From assembly GCF_029873635.1 (NCBI RefSeq), contig NC_080417.1:34088214-34152213 (forward strand): a stretch of 64,000 nucleotides of DNA, given 5' to 3'. Origin of the DNA: Malania oleifera. Taxonomy: Eukaryota; Streptophyta; Magnoliopsida; Santalales; Ximeniaceae. Each line of letters begins with the position of its first letter. Position 1 is the first letter of the stretch. Position numbers and translations under genes: made by a program. Of the stretch, positions 35,805-47,585 are shown in pieces. A model generated the notes under the pieces. It ran no database searches. It was not told where the DNA came from and was given only the letters and a program-made list of their open reading frames with translations.

Positions 35805-37266
35805 AAAAAAATATATCTTCTTTTATATTTACATCTCAGTGATTACAAGTTATTTATATATTATAATAACAGAAATAATAACTAAAAGAATAAAGATAAC
35901 AAGATTACAACAGAAATTGGTTTTAACAAAAAACTGCTAGAGTGCTCTATTTTGGCTTCTACAGGTAACTGATGAAGAGGCTGTTGCTGTGTCTCAGCTT
36001 CTTTAGGTAACTGGTGAAGAAGCTGATAAAACTAAAATATCTGATAAAGTGCATGCCACTCCATGGTACAAAATGTCACTCTAAAGAGTGTCACAAACAT
36101 TAGGAGTTACATTATGATCATTAACAATTTGCCTATTATGCTAGCTACAAACAACATCAATCTCTAAAGCGGAGTAAATGTATCTTTGAAGGCTCACTCA
36201 TTTCATTCTTTTCAAGCACAATACAAGATGGCAAGAGGGATGAGATTCAAAACCTTCTGTTTCTCCTTGGTGGCTTTGATGCCTCTCCAAGCCCAAATCT
36301 CCTTTGTCATAGAGTTTGCATTAACTTTTTTTTTTTTAATCCGTAAATTATAATTATATTGATAAAAAAAGATATGTACAGAAAGACTTTGGGCATACCC
36401 AAGCGAGGAGGCCAAAACCAGTCATAGCAAATACAAGGAAACCTTGTAAATTCCAAAAGGAGCAATCTACCACAATTACTCAAGCTCATTCCTGAAAACC
36501 ACATTGCAACAAATTGAAACAATCATGCAGAACATTCAGCACACTCAAAAATCTGAAAACAAGCATTATTGTATCCACTACAAGTAGCAGCTGCAAAAAC
36601 CAAGAATCCTGTGCCACAGCAAACTGAAGACCCAGAATTCAGAATTCAACAAAAACCAAGAAAACATGGCAAAACATGGACCAAGTAGCCCACTGTTTTT
36701 GTCTATGTCATCGGTGCCCTTTGGATTTTTTCTTACACTTCCCAGGCTTAGAAACATCTCCTTTTTTCTTGCCTGTCTCTTTAGCATCATGGCCACAAGA
36801 TTCATTTGTATGGTCCTTAACACCAGGTATCATACAACTTGTAGTGCTCACTTCCTCTACAGGAACCATTGCACCAAGCTGAGTAATCGTCTAGAGCTTG
36901 ACATAAAGGCAGCCAAGGGAACTTTATCTTTATTTTTAGTAAAAGCTGGCTGGCAACGCTTCTATGCAACCGAAGTTTGTTGATTTTGGACACGGCTGAA
37001 AGAAGACCCATTCTTAGAGTTTGCATTATTAACCCACTGATATCCAGTCTAGACTAGACCCATATTCCTCTTCTCATGAGCCCTCACTTCTCAGAGCTTG
37101 TATTCATTGGTATAATAGTCTGTAATGTATTGAAAATATTAATTTAATAAATAATTTTAAAAGTAAATAAATTACAAAATACTTGGCAAATAATGGAAGA
37201 ACATCATTCTGGAATTACAATACGGGGAGTGGAGGCATGGCAAACATAGTTGAATGTTTCTCCTTT
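35805..37266. repeat. 2.4-kb array, unit 5 (partial)
   Basis: Runs from the internal end of the 238-bp LTR to the start of the 140-bp LTR, where a full Copia element takes over. The unit therefore lacks the 130-bp piece and the hAT end. Confidence 0.88.
36324..37014 (-). mobile_element. Retroposon, unit 5
   Basis: Perfect target copies TAGAGTTTGCATTA at 36310-36323 and 37015-37028. Confidence 0.75.
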
Positions 37267-37406
37267 TATTAGAGTAATATACCCTTTCCATTTAGAAAAA
37301 TATACAGTTTCCATTTTTCAATTATCTCATGTGTATATATACCCTTGTATCACTTGTAATATGAGAGAATCAATAAAGAAAAATTATCTTTTCTCCAAAT
37401 TTAACA
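37267..37406 (+). repeat. 5' LTR (140 bp)
   Basis: Directly followed by the tRNA-Met primer site. Its first ~104 bases recur in array units 1-4, each time followed by GGTGGAC instead of the LTR end. Confidence 0.9.
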
Positions 37407-38690
37407 TGGTATCAGAGCCAACCCTAATTTTTTTCTAGCCTTCCTTGCCGCCGCCTACCGTTCTGAACGCACACAAACTGCATTGTGCTGAACGCAAGCA
37501 ATAGTCTGGCGCTTATTTTTCTACTGCAGCTCTCCATCTAGTGCTCATCATTCCCAGTTGTCTAGCGCCCTCTCTATCTCCAGTGTCGTTTCACCGTTCT
37601 CAGCCCTGTTCATTGTCTCTGGCTGGTTCCTATCCAACACTCACAATCATCCCAGGCTCTCTCTCGGTTGGTCGCAGTTCTCCCGTCTCTCTCTGTTTTT
37701 CTTTTCAGAGGTCTCTTGTCTTCTCCTTCGTGTTATCATCGCCCTCACTCATGAGTTCGCCGCTGCACTCTCTATAACACCAGCACCATTCCTTCTTTGT
37801 ACTCACGAGTTCATTATTGCGCTCATCCCCTTCCCTGTCACACCGCTGCACTCTCTGTACTCAGGAGTTTGCTGTTGCATCTCTGTGTTCCGACGTCACT
37901 CTCTACTCTTTGTCGTGCTTCATGCTTGCAGCAAATTTTGGCTAGCACATCTCCAGTTGGTTCTCCAGAAGTCTTCTTGATTTACTAGCAGCACCTGTCT
38001 CAGCCTCTTCATCTTTTCCGGTGCCTCGCATGTAAACAATAGGTTCTTGATTTTTCGGCAGCATTTCCCAACGATGTCTCTCTCCCCCTCTGATTGTAGT
38101 CCTCGTTGTGTCATGGAACCTCCTCATCCAAGGCTATCTCCCTAAGGCTGTCACAAGAGGCCAAACACTGCTGCATCTTTCGTCGCTCACCGTCATCTCC
38201 GGCAACCTTCCAGCGGAGCTTCGGCGAATTTTCAGCATCTCTAATGTTCGTGGGTTCATCATCTCTCAATCTTTCGGCTGTTCTTTGTTCCTGGTGTCAT
38301 CTTCATCCTCTGCAATCAGCTACTCCGGCCGTCTTCTCCAACCATCCCATATCATTTCAGTTCTTCGGCGGTTCTTTCCCATCTCCAGCATCATCTCTCT
38401 CAGTTCCAGTTTGTCGTCTCAGCTGGTTTTTGTTCGTAGCTTTCCAACGATCCATCTCAGTCGTGTTTTCTTCTCCGGCGCCCATCTTCTTCGGCAGTTT
38501 TTTGGTTGATCATCTCTGGTTTCAGCTTACCTTAGTGGTCTTAACACTCCGATGGCACCTTCGGCTCCTCTGCTTAAACTAGAAGATTATCAAATCGAAG
38601 GTTTATATTTTTTGTCGTTGCAAAGATAGGATTTGACCCGATTCAGCAATTTGATTCATATGAACAGATCTGACGTTATGGAAGCATCTG
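37407..38690 (+). other. Leader region of the Copia element, gag core not found
   Basis: About 1.28 kb of CT-rich sequence. Open frames here (such as 38106-38582) are Ser/Phe-rich from composition and show no gag motif. Confidence 0.6.
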
Positions 38691-39960
38691 GTTTTTCAAT
38701 GGCTGCAAATATTGTCACAGGTTCTTCAACCTTTTATGAGATTGCTATCCCTGGTCTCACCAGTGAATAATACCGTTAACTCTTGGATCTTTTATTGCCC
38801 TTGAACACCAACTCTACCAATTTTGCTGGTAACCTTGCCTCTTGCCATTCTATTTCTCTTTCTAACACTGAATGGATTGTTGATTCAAGTGCCTCCAATC
38901 ATATGACTTCCAATTTGTCTTCTCTTGATAATATTCAACTTCTCAATCCGCCATGCCCCATTAAGCTTCCCAATGGTGACATTGTTCCTGTAACTCATAC
39001 CGGCACTATGTGATTTTCTTCTCATTTCTCTCTTTCTAATGTTCTTTATGTGCCTTCATTTAAATTCAATTTATTTTCCATCAGCAAACCAATTGTGTTG
39101 CTCTATTTTTTCTTACCTTTTGTTTCTTTCAGGACCTATCAACGAGGAGGCTGATTGGAACATGTGAAGTACGCGATGGGCTTTACCACTATAAACCTCC
39201 CTCCGCCTTAGTTTTCCACTCTCATCGTGTTTCTGACACTACTCTTTGGCATCAATGTCTTGGTCATCCTTCTATTTCATGTATTCCGAAAACCTTACAT
39301 GTTTCTTCTTCTCATTTGTCTTATGATGTTTGTGCTAGAGAAAAACACACTTGTTTACCTTTTTCTTTGAATACAAATAAGAGCACATTTTGTTTTAATC
39401 AGATTTATTGTGATATATGGGGTGATTATTCTACAGCTTCACTTTCTGGTGCACATTATTTTTTAACAATCGTGGATGACTACTCGCGTGTTACATGGGT
39501 CTGTTTTATGCACATGAAATATGATACTTTCACTTGCCTTAAGAATTTTTGCGTCATGGTTAAAAATCAGTTCAATTGCACTGTTAAACACGTGCGCACT
39601 GATAATGGTCTAGAATTTTTATTCACTCCACTTCAAACCTTTTTCCAAGATTAAGGCATTTTTCATGAGTGCACATGTGTGGATACACCTCAACAGAATG
39701 ATGTTGCCGAGCATAAACATCGCCACCTTCTTAATGTGGCTCGGTGTTTACGTTTTCAACGTTTTCAAGCTAATCTTCCTATCTCTTTTTGGGGTGAATG
39801 CATTCTCACAGCCACTTATTTAATTAACCGCACTCCTTTTCCCAGCGTCAATCATAAGTCCCTTTATGAACTATTTTTTTTAGAAACCTCCATCATACAC
39901 ACACTTGCGCGTGTTTGGGTGCTTGTGCTATGCCCAAACTGCTCGTTAACACCGCGATAA
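38690..39960 (+). pseudogene. Copia gag end, protease and integrase remnant
   Basis: The end of gag (IPGLTSE, then NFAGNLASC) leads into protease with WIVDSSASNHMT at about 38876-38911; the usual Gly of the D-S-G-A motif is Ser. After TGA (39011-39013) and a frameshift, the integrase zinc region begins with LWHQCLGHPS near 39246. The catalytic core shows Asp in YCDIWG (near 39412), Asp in RTDNGLEF (near 39600) and Glu in NDVAEHKH (near 39708), so the D-D-E triad survives although stops such as 39652-39654 and 39958-39960 kill the frame. Confidence 0.85.
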
Positions 39961-40479
39961 ATTCTCTCCCCGTGCTCTTCGATGTGTTTTATTAGGTTAT
40001 CCTACTCATCATAAGGTTTATCATGTCTATGATCTTGAAAACAAAAAAAAAAATTCATCTCTCGTGATGTCACTTTTGAAGAAAATGTTTTTCCTTATCA
40101 TATCATATCTCCAACTCATACATCTTCTTCAGTCCTTCCTCTTCCTATTCCTGATATAAATTCTTCCTACACTTTCTCTCCTCCACCAACCACACCTAAC
40201 CCTAGCCCCTCACCTCTCCCTCCTTCTCCTTTGGTCCCCTCCCCGACAACCCCACCCTCACCTTCTTCCCCACCACCCCCTCCACCCACCTTTTCACGGG
40301 CCAAATGAGCTGTTACACATCCTTCTTACTTGGCTGATTATATCTGCCCTACTTTGCCACAGTCCTCCATGGCTTCACAAGTTTCAAGATGTTCCTCAAG
40401 TACGGTTCATTGTCTCTCATTTTTTTATCTTATCATCGTTTCCCTAATCAACATTTGGCATTTCTTTCTGTCATGTACC

Positions 40480-41984
40480 AACATCCCAAACTCACCTCAT
40501 ATTCTCAAGCTATGCTACACCCGCATTGGCGTGATGCCATGGCCTCTGAAATCCAAACCTTAGAAACCAATAATACATGGGTTCTTCAACACCTTCCACC
40601 TGGAAAAAAACCAACTGGCTGTAAATGGGTGTTCAAAACAAAACTTTGGGCCGATGGATCCATAGAGCGACACAAAGCTCGCTTGGTGGCCAAGGGGTAC
40701 ACTGAGGTAGAAGGCTTGGATTATCATGACACTTTTGCTCCTGTTATTAAACTCGTTACTGTTAGATGTGTTCTTACAGTGGCTGAAGCTCGGAATTGGC
40801 ATCTTTTTCAATTGGACGTCAACAACGCTTTTCTCCATGGTGATCTCAATGAGGAGGTTTATATGCTCCCTTCACCAGGTTATTGCAAACAAGGGGAGAC
40901 TCGTGTTTGTCATCTTCAGAAATCCCTTTATGGCCTTAAGCAAGTCTCTCGTAATTGGTTCTCTAAATTATCTTCTGTTTTACTTGTTGAGGGTTTCACC
41001 CAATCTCAAGTAGATCATTCTCTTTTCACCCGTTCTCGGGGTCAGTCTTTTACTCTCATACTTATTTATGTTGATGACATTCTCATGGCAGGCAATGATC
41101 TCTTTTATATTAGCACCTTCAAAGTCATGCTTGCTCAGAAATTCAAACTAAAGGATCTTGGCAAATTGAAATATTTCCTTAGCCTCGAAGTTGCTCGCTC
41201 TTCCACTGACATATTTCTTAATCAACGAAAATATGCTCTTGACATCCTCAGTGATAGCAGTTGTCTTGGTACTCGTCTTGCCCACTTTCCCATGGAACAA
41301 AATCTCAAGTTCAATAATATTGATGGTGCTCTTCTTTCTAATCCAAGCTCGTTTCGGCGACTTGTTGGACGTTTGATATATCTCACCATCCCTTGCCCCG
41401 ACATTGTATTTACAGTCAACATTCTCAGTCAATTTATGCACCAGCCTAGACAACCATATTATGATGTTGTTGTACGTGTTCTTCGATACATTAAGACTTT
41501 TCCAGGACAAGGCTTATTTTTTCCTACTGCCAACAATCTTCAAGTCTCAGCCTATTTTGATTCAGATTGTGCTAGTTGTCCCCTCACTCGCCACTCCACC
41601 ACTGGTTTTTTTATTCAGTTGGACACTAGTCCAATTTTCTAGCTCCCTAAGAAACAAACTACAGTTTCTCGCTCCTCCGCCAAAGCTGAGTATCGAGCAC
41701 TTGCTTCCACAACCTGTGAACTTATATGGCTCAAAACTCTTTTAAATGATCTTGGAGTACTGCATTCCCAGCCTATGCTCTTATATTGTCACAACCAAAC
41801 GACTCTTCACATTATCCAAAATCTTGTTTTTCACAAACGTACCAAACATGTAGAAATCAATTGTCATATTGTTCGTGAAAAGTTACGGGCTGATCTCTTT
41901 TTCACTAAGCATATTCCTACCCATGGTCAGCTTGTCGATATCTTCACTAAAACTTTGGGTCGTGACCATTTCCAAGGCTTATGA
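40480..41984 (+). pseudogene. Copia reverse transcriptase and RNase H remnant
   Basis: A long open frame carries HPHWRDAMASEIQTLE, KWVFKTK, KARLVAKGY, FLHGDLNEEVYM, SLYGLKQ and the intact active site IYVDDILMAGND near 41067-41102. RNase H begins near 41540 (AYFDSDCASCP). TAG at 41640-41642 interrupts it, and the frame resumes through AKAEYRALA to VDIFTKTLGRDHF at about 41970. RT is the best preserved domain, but no continuous polyprotein is possible. Confidence 0.9.
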
Positions 41985-42030
41985 CGCAAGTTGGTCATTA
42001 CGGATCTCCATGCTCCAACTTGAGGGGGAG

Positions 42031-42170
42031 TATTAGAGCAATATACCCTTTCCATATAGAAAAATATATGGTTTCCATTTTTCAATTATCTCATGTATAT
42101 ATATACCCTTGTATCCCTTGTAATATGAGAGAATCAATGGAGAAAAATTATCTTTTCTCCAAATTTAACA
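42031..42170 (+). repeat. 3' LTR (140 bp)
   Basis: Starts directly after the polypurine tract and ends AAATTTAACA. Confidence 0.9.
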
Positions 42171-42325
42171 ACTTTTATACTATGCCATTGATTTGACTCT
42201 GCCATAAATAGCAACCTGAGGTCAACTAAAAAAAATCTAAGGCTTGTTATGTGATTTATTATTTATTGTTATTTTTATTTTAAAAAATCTTTTCTTGTTC
42301 ATTCACATTTGTGTTGGTTGTGAAT

Positions 42326-44660
42326 AAACTTGATAAAATGGATAAAAATCCATTAATCTGAACCGTATCCGATCCGTTTTAACCGACTTATAATTATTCG
42401 TTTGCTAAACGAGTTGAATATAATTTTTTATTTTCATATCTGCCCCACCTTAGCGGGTCGGGTCAGATTTATCCGGCGGATATCCGCCAACTTACGTTAG
42501 TAACTTATGAAAGCCCAACAAGCTACAGCCGAAGTCCAAGGACTCCAGACCCAGCCAGCCTAGTGAGCCCACTGCCCAAGTGCCCACGGTCGCACGGCCC
42601 ACACGCCCTACTCGGCCCCTCCCACTCCAATCCCAGGCCAACCGGCCCAACCCTAAATCCCTAATCACCTAATGCCCGCAGCCCATTCAATTCGGGCCCT
42701 AGCTGCCTGCAACCCTATTCGATTCTTCATTTGAGCGTGTCGAGCGTCTCTGTTAAGAGAGCCAGCACGAGGAGAGAGTGACTGAGTGAGAGGCCCTTCA
42801 TTCTGGCCTTTTTCTTCGACCCTTCGAAGCCCTCTGGCCTTCGTGAGTTGGTCTTCCACACTGCGAACCAGCGTGAGCCCTTCGCGAGTTCGTCACTTCG
42901 TCAGGAGCTTCGCGAGTTCATCACTTCGTCAGGACATTTTCAAACCAGAAGGAGCTCCTCACAAGCTCGTCTTTGAGCGTTTGTGAGTTCGTGAGTTCAT
43001 CTGCGTCGAAGTTCGAATTTGTAAGTATTCTTCTTCTTCTACAAATCTGCTTTTTGCTTTCCATGTTCATCAGTTTTTTAGCATGCTTAGCCGCATTGTT
43101 TGGGATTTTCACTTTTTGTTTTAACCTTAATGATGGGGAGCTTGAGGAACTCTCTCATGTGGTTCTTGGATTCTTCTTGTTATTACCATTGTGGGGATTT
43201 TAGGATTGGTGTTTGGATAATTATGGTGTTTTCTCTTGTAAATGATTCTGTACTCACCTGAACACATCTTATCATTTTTTTCATCTTGCCCATAAATTGT
43301 GGAGAGCTAAAGTTCCTTCAAAGTAAAGGTGTTGTGTAGATCACCATTCTTGATAGGGTTAACACCAATGATTTGTTGTAGCCTTGCAGGTTGAGAGACC
43401 TTATTAGGCTTTATGTTCAGATGTTTGTGTCATGTGTAGCTATGGTAATAAGGACCGTGCTCATTTATTCTCAGTCCTGTGGCTTGGTGTCTTTGGAACA
43501 AGATTTTTGGCCTGTTGGGAAGTGTTATGGGTGCCCTTATTCTTTGAAGGATTTCTTGGTGGTTGAATTTAGAGATTTTGGAAGGCGTGGAATTCTACTT
43601 TCATTGTTATTTTGGTTATTTGGTTGGAGAGAAATGCCAAGATTTTTTGAGACCATGGGTCTTCTATGAACTTGATTTGTGATTGGATGCTCAATACAAG
43701 GTGTTTTGGCATTACTGGTGTTGCTTAGAGTCACCACGATTGATTGGCTCAAACCTAGTTTGGGTGGTCTTCTTGTATTAGCATTTTCTATTTCTTTTCT
43801 TCTCTTAAAAAATTTCACTTTTTACAATATCATGTTTCGTTACATGTTTGTTAAAATGTCCAAGTGGTGATTAGTCTCTTATTTTTTTGTTATCTAACCT
43901 CCCAGTCAACTGGAAAACAAAGGCAATTTATTACTAATATTTTTCTATATTCTAAATATAAATCCATTTTCTCTTTAAAAATTTAAGCTAGTAATACTAT
44001 TGCAATTTTTTTTTTTTAAGCCAAAGGTCTTATTTTGAAGAATCCTCAATTTGAAATGTCATCATTTAGGCATTTCCATGGGCATAAAGGCAATGTGCCT
44101 TTTAAGTGCAAAATTTTTAAATGGAACTAAAGATCTTATTTTGAAGAATTCACGTTTTGGAACATCATGTTTTCTTGAATGAAGCTTGTTAAAATGCATA
44201 AGTGGCAAATTATTCTTTAGAATTGGCATTGTTGTGCCTTTTGATTGTGAAATTTTCAGAAATTTCTTGAGACTAATTTATTATGTTTGAGTTTGAGTTT
44301 CTATTTTGAGTTGGATTGAGACTAATTTATTATGTTTTATTGTTTACAATTTTACTTGCATGAATCAGGAGTTGTTAATTAGTATAAATTATTGAATGAT
44401 TGCTATAGTTACTAAAAAAATTAATACACAAACTAATTGCAAGTTACTGTATACAACTTAAATTATTATAACAAAAAATAAATTATTAATAAAAGTATAT
44501 TTGAGAATGACAATTATCCACCCATCCGCCATGAATTATCCAACCCAAAACCACTTAATCCGCCACTTAAACGAGTCGAATATGAATTATGATTTTTTCA
44601 CCCGATAATCCGCCTTATCCGCCATGGATAAACCGACCCGATCCGCTTTGCCAGGTCTAG
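42326..44660. mobile_element. hAT-like non-autonomous element (candidate)
   Basis: TTGTGAAT at 42318-42325 and 44661-44668 could be an 8-bp target duplication. The right end reads TTTGCCAGGTCTAG, the complement of an hAT-style terminus, preceded by clustered ATCCGCC / CGGAT motifs; similar motifs occur at 42365-42500 on the left. The left terminus itself is not a good match, so it may be truncated. Inside are a GC-richer leader-like segment (42490-43030) with a possible splice donor TTTGTAAGT at 43018-43026 and a LINE relic, but no transposase. Bases 42171-42325 show nothing recognisable. Confidence 0.45.
43295..43830 (+). pseudogene. LINE reverse-transcriptase zinc-binding (zf-RVT) domain relic
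   Basis: Across frame changes the plus strand reads (L)WRAKVPSK, RLTPMI-type residues, CVMCSYGNKDRAHLF near 43425-43470, and GVFGTRF. The C-X2-C ... H-L-F spacing and K-V-P-x-K lead-in are those of the C-terminal zf-RVT domain of plant LINE ORF2. Multiple stops and shifts are present. It lies inside the hAT-like segment, so it is an older passenger or a later insertion. Confidence 0.65.
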
Positions 44661-44746
44661 TTGTGAATGGGTTATTATCATTAGTTATGTGCTGAATGTA
44701 ACTGTATAACTCGTGATATGTTCTACGTGTCTGCAAAAGAGGTTGA

Positions 44747-44896
44747 TCTAGTCCCTTAGGGACATCCCAAATTGTCTAAGTTTGAGGTCTCAGATTCAAA
44801 TTTTTGGCATGGGTAGAGAGGGATATGGGATAAGGGATGGGCTACCCCATATCCTATACCCCAAGCCGTAGGCCTCCCAATAGTCCGAAAAAAAAA
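44747..44896 (+). mobile_element. tRNA-derived SINE candidate
   Basis: AGGTTGA at 44740-44746 recurs at 44897-44903 after an A-run (44888-44897), as expected for SINE target copies. Near the 5' end TTGATCTAGTCC resembles a Pol III A box, and GATTCAAAT at 44793-44801 resembles a B box about 50 bases downstream. The body is about 150 bp, within the plant SINE range. Bases 44904-45130 hold nothing I can identify. Confidence 0.55.
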
Positions 44897-45130
44897 AGGT
44901 TGAATTAATGAAGGAAGAATGAATTTGCAACCAAGTGCATCAATGGCTCACAATCACCACCTAGAGCTTAGTGTGTTGTTTCTTGTCTGACAATCCTCTC
45001 ATTCTACTTTACTTCAATAACAGAAAAATTCATTAAAGCAAGAACCCAAGAACAAGAACAATTGTAGAGGAGGAGGATAACCCGTTCACCATGAGAACAA
45101 AAATAGAAAAAATGAAAAATACAAAAAGAT

Positions 45131-45640
45131 TTACATCAATGCTCCTAAAAATCCCAAAAGACTGAGCCCAAAAAGAAGCCAAAAAAACATAGCTTTCTCC
45201 CACATCAAAATCAGATTAGTCTTCTGGTCATTAAAAAATTCTAGCATTCCTTTCAAGCCAAAATGTCCACAAGGTAGCAAATACAGAATAACTCCAAAAG
45301 TTTCTCCTTTTTCTATCCCTTCTAAAACCCCAAAAGTGCATTGGTATAAATTCATGAACAGTCTATGGTGCCACCCAAACCTCACCAAACTAGGAAAACC
45401 ATTTATTCTGCAGCAACCTTACTGCCCCATACTGCAAAAATAAATGGCGATTAATCTCATTATCCCCATCACACATCATGCATACATCTGGCTTGAGCCT
45501 TGTGAGGCCTAGTCTGTAGCAAGTTATCCATGTTAATCCTGTTGAAAACTAGAGTCCAAATGAAAGTTTGAATCTTAAAAGAGACTTTAGCCTTCTTTTT
45601 TAGCTGAACTGTAGGCATGAAAGCTTTGCAAGAGAGGTCA
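45131..45640 (-). pseudogene. LINE zf-RVT domain relic, minus strand (left copy)
   Basis: Minus-strand reading gives KVSFKIQTFIW-type residues near 45590, NLLQTRPHKAL and PDVCMMCDGDNEINRH near 45510-45450. LERNARIF-like residues and a further C-terminal stretch follow down to 45131. This matches the zinc-binding tail of plant LINE ORF2. The 61158 copy lacks everything below 45245, so the duplication breakpoint cuts this relic. Confidence 0.72.
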
Positions 45641-45998
45641 ACAGTTTTAATCTTAGAGATTGAAAGAAAAGTATCTCATAAAGGTATCTTAGGTTGCATT
45701 TGGGAACATGAATTTGAATTTAACATGTGTATTTTAAATACATGTATTTCAAATTCTTGAATTTGAAATGCATGCATTTACAAATTTATTGTTTGAGTAA
45801 TTTTTAAAAGTTATGAATTTGAAATACATGTATTTATAAATTCATTATTTGGATACCTTAAAAACCTATGTATTTTGAATTTAACTTTGAATTTGATATT
45901 ACAAACATAAAAAATATCCTCAAACTATTACAAATAATGATGTTTAGAATGAAAACATCAAATTAAATTGTGCATATGAGTCTGGGTGGGTGTGTGTA

Positions 45999-46001
<3 letters not shown>

Positions 46002-46034
<33 letters not shown>
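46002..46034. repeat. GA microsatellite
   Basis: About sixteen GA units; the partner tract is at 61914-61944. Confidence 0.95.
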
Positions 46035-46039
<5 letters not shown>

Positions 46040-46401
46040 AACTGTATTTTTCCCAAGTTTGTTATGGTATTAAATTGTTGGAATATAGGACTAAAGCATA
46101 AACACTATCAAGAATGAATTTCCCATCATTGAACAAATAAATTTTTATTTCGTTTTTGAAAGATTTGATAAGTTATTTTCAACAAAAACATTTAAGAGAG
46201 ATGAGAAATTGTATACTTGCAAGACGCAAGCATGATCCTATCATCATCATCATTAATTTATTATTATCCAAGACTTTTGCATCCTATTGTTTAATTAAAA
46301 TGGTGGAATTTAATTGAAGGAAAGTAAAGTGAAAAATTAAAATGAGAGAGTGAAAAGTCCCAATTACCAAAAACAAAAATTGTATTTTAAAACAACATCA
46401 A

Positions 46402-46876
46402 TGTTGGGAATTAAGAACAAATTCCCTAAACCTGTGAGAAACAAAATATTGAAATAATACACGCCAAAGAAAAATTAATCACACGCACAAGACAGTATTT
46501 ACGTGGTTCGGCAATTTTGCCTTTGTCCACGAAGTTGCAGGGATTTAGGGATTTCACTATTATCAGGGAGAAAAAATACAGAGAGTGCGGTGATACAATG
46601 CTCTCACTCTCTTGCAAAGTGTGATCACATATCCTAATCACCCAAAAGCAATCTTTTTATATGCTGCGCATAGGGTTCCGTTCCGAATGGGTTACAAAAT
46701 GGGCCCAAAAAATTTTCCCGGGAGCGTTGCCCCCGGACCCCCCACGAGTACAACTTGTGCCGTACGGCCCAAGCCGCAGCGCTCATGGACTAAGCCTTAG
46801 GATAGAAATCTCTCATTAAATAAGGGTCGGGTTATCATTCAAATTTAACGCAACTAGGCTCCACAAAAGCCCAACA
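46402..46876. mobile_element. Solo LTR with target-site duplication (left copy)
   Basis: A 475-bp segment starts TGTTGGGAATT and ends GCCCAACA, perfect 7-bp terminal inverted repeats (TGTTGGG/CCCAACA). It is flanked by CATCAA at 46396-46401 and 46877-46882. No internal retrotransposon region is present, so it is a solo LTR left by recombination, or less likely a TRIM. A short frame at 46612-46800 is incidental. Confidence 0.85.
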
Positions 46877-47585
46877 CATCAATGGTGGGAAACCAAAGTA
46901 TTGTAGAAGACAACAAAAACCAAAAAAGTTCCTCACACCTTGAAACAAACTAATTTTAATGTTTTATGTATTCTAGTTTTAGCATAACATGTTTTCTTAT
47001 AAGTAAAATACTCAAAAACTATAACTTTACTTCTAGTACGTAGGAATAGAATGGAATTGAAAAAAATGGAATCAAGTTTATCACTTGATTTTGTTACCCT
47101 CTTCATTCAAATCTTCATTCCATTTCTTTCAAGCAATTTAGACAAACTCAATTAATTGTACTAGATAACGCAGGCTTAGCTGCAAACATGTTGTGGTGCG
47201 GGTTTTTCATCAATGGTAACTTTTTAAAATTTACACCTATCTTTTTTATCAAGTCAAGAACCAACTTTTAATATAATTTTGTATAGCTGGGGAGCCTTTC
47301 GAAATTGGTAATTAACTTGTTAGGGGACCTATGTGTAAGGATTATAAAAAACAGATTTTATGATTATAGAAACCAATGTCGATGCCTAATAAGACTAAAA
47401 TAAGCCCTCCAAAAAAAGTCAATAAATTTATCAAAAAATTTAATTGAATATCTCCGCAAGAAGCATTGCAAGGAGACTCACAAATTGCTTTCTAAATACT
47501 TTTTGATTTTGACATCCGCAAGCATATGCAAAACCACAACCGAATTAAATTTGGGAAAATACAAAGGAGAAAGGTGAATATCAAG

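Larger units (their letters stand above)
37267..42170 (+). mobile_element. Copia retrotransposon with both 140-bp LTRs
   Basis: A 4904-bp element with 5' LTR 37267-37406, 3' LTR 42031-42170, primer site TGGTATCAGAGCC from 37407 and polypurine tract TTGAGGGGGAG at 42020-42030. The LTRs are equal in length and differ at 8 of 140 sites by my count. They begin TATTAGAG rather than TG and end AACA. Flanking CCTTT (left) and ACTTT (right) form an imperfect 5-bp target duplication. The domain order protease, integrase, RT, RNase H identifies Copia. It is coding-dead and lacks a recognisable gag core. Confidence 0.92.

Noticed and set aside
26200-37266. Array of repeats considered as a CRISPR-like or other defence array
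   Set aside because: The repeats are 2.4 kb transposon composites in plant DNA, with no short repeat-spacer structure and no associated genes.
37541-38582. Several overlapping 60-158 codon ORFs in the Copia leader
   Set aside because: They are Ser/Leu/Phe-rich from CT-rich DNA, overlap in all frames and show no gag or other domain.
46612-46800. 62-codon ORF in the solo LTR and its partner at 62491-62730
   Set aside because: Located inside an LTR; the two copies differ in frame and start.
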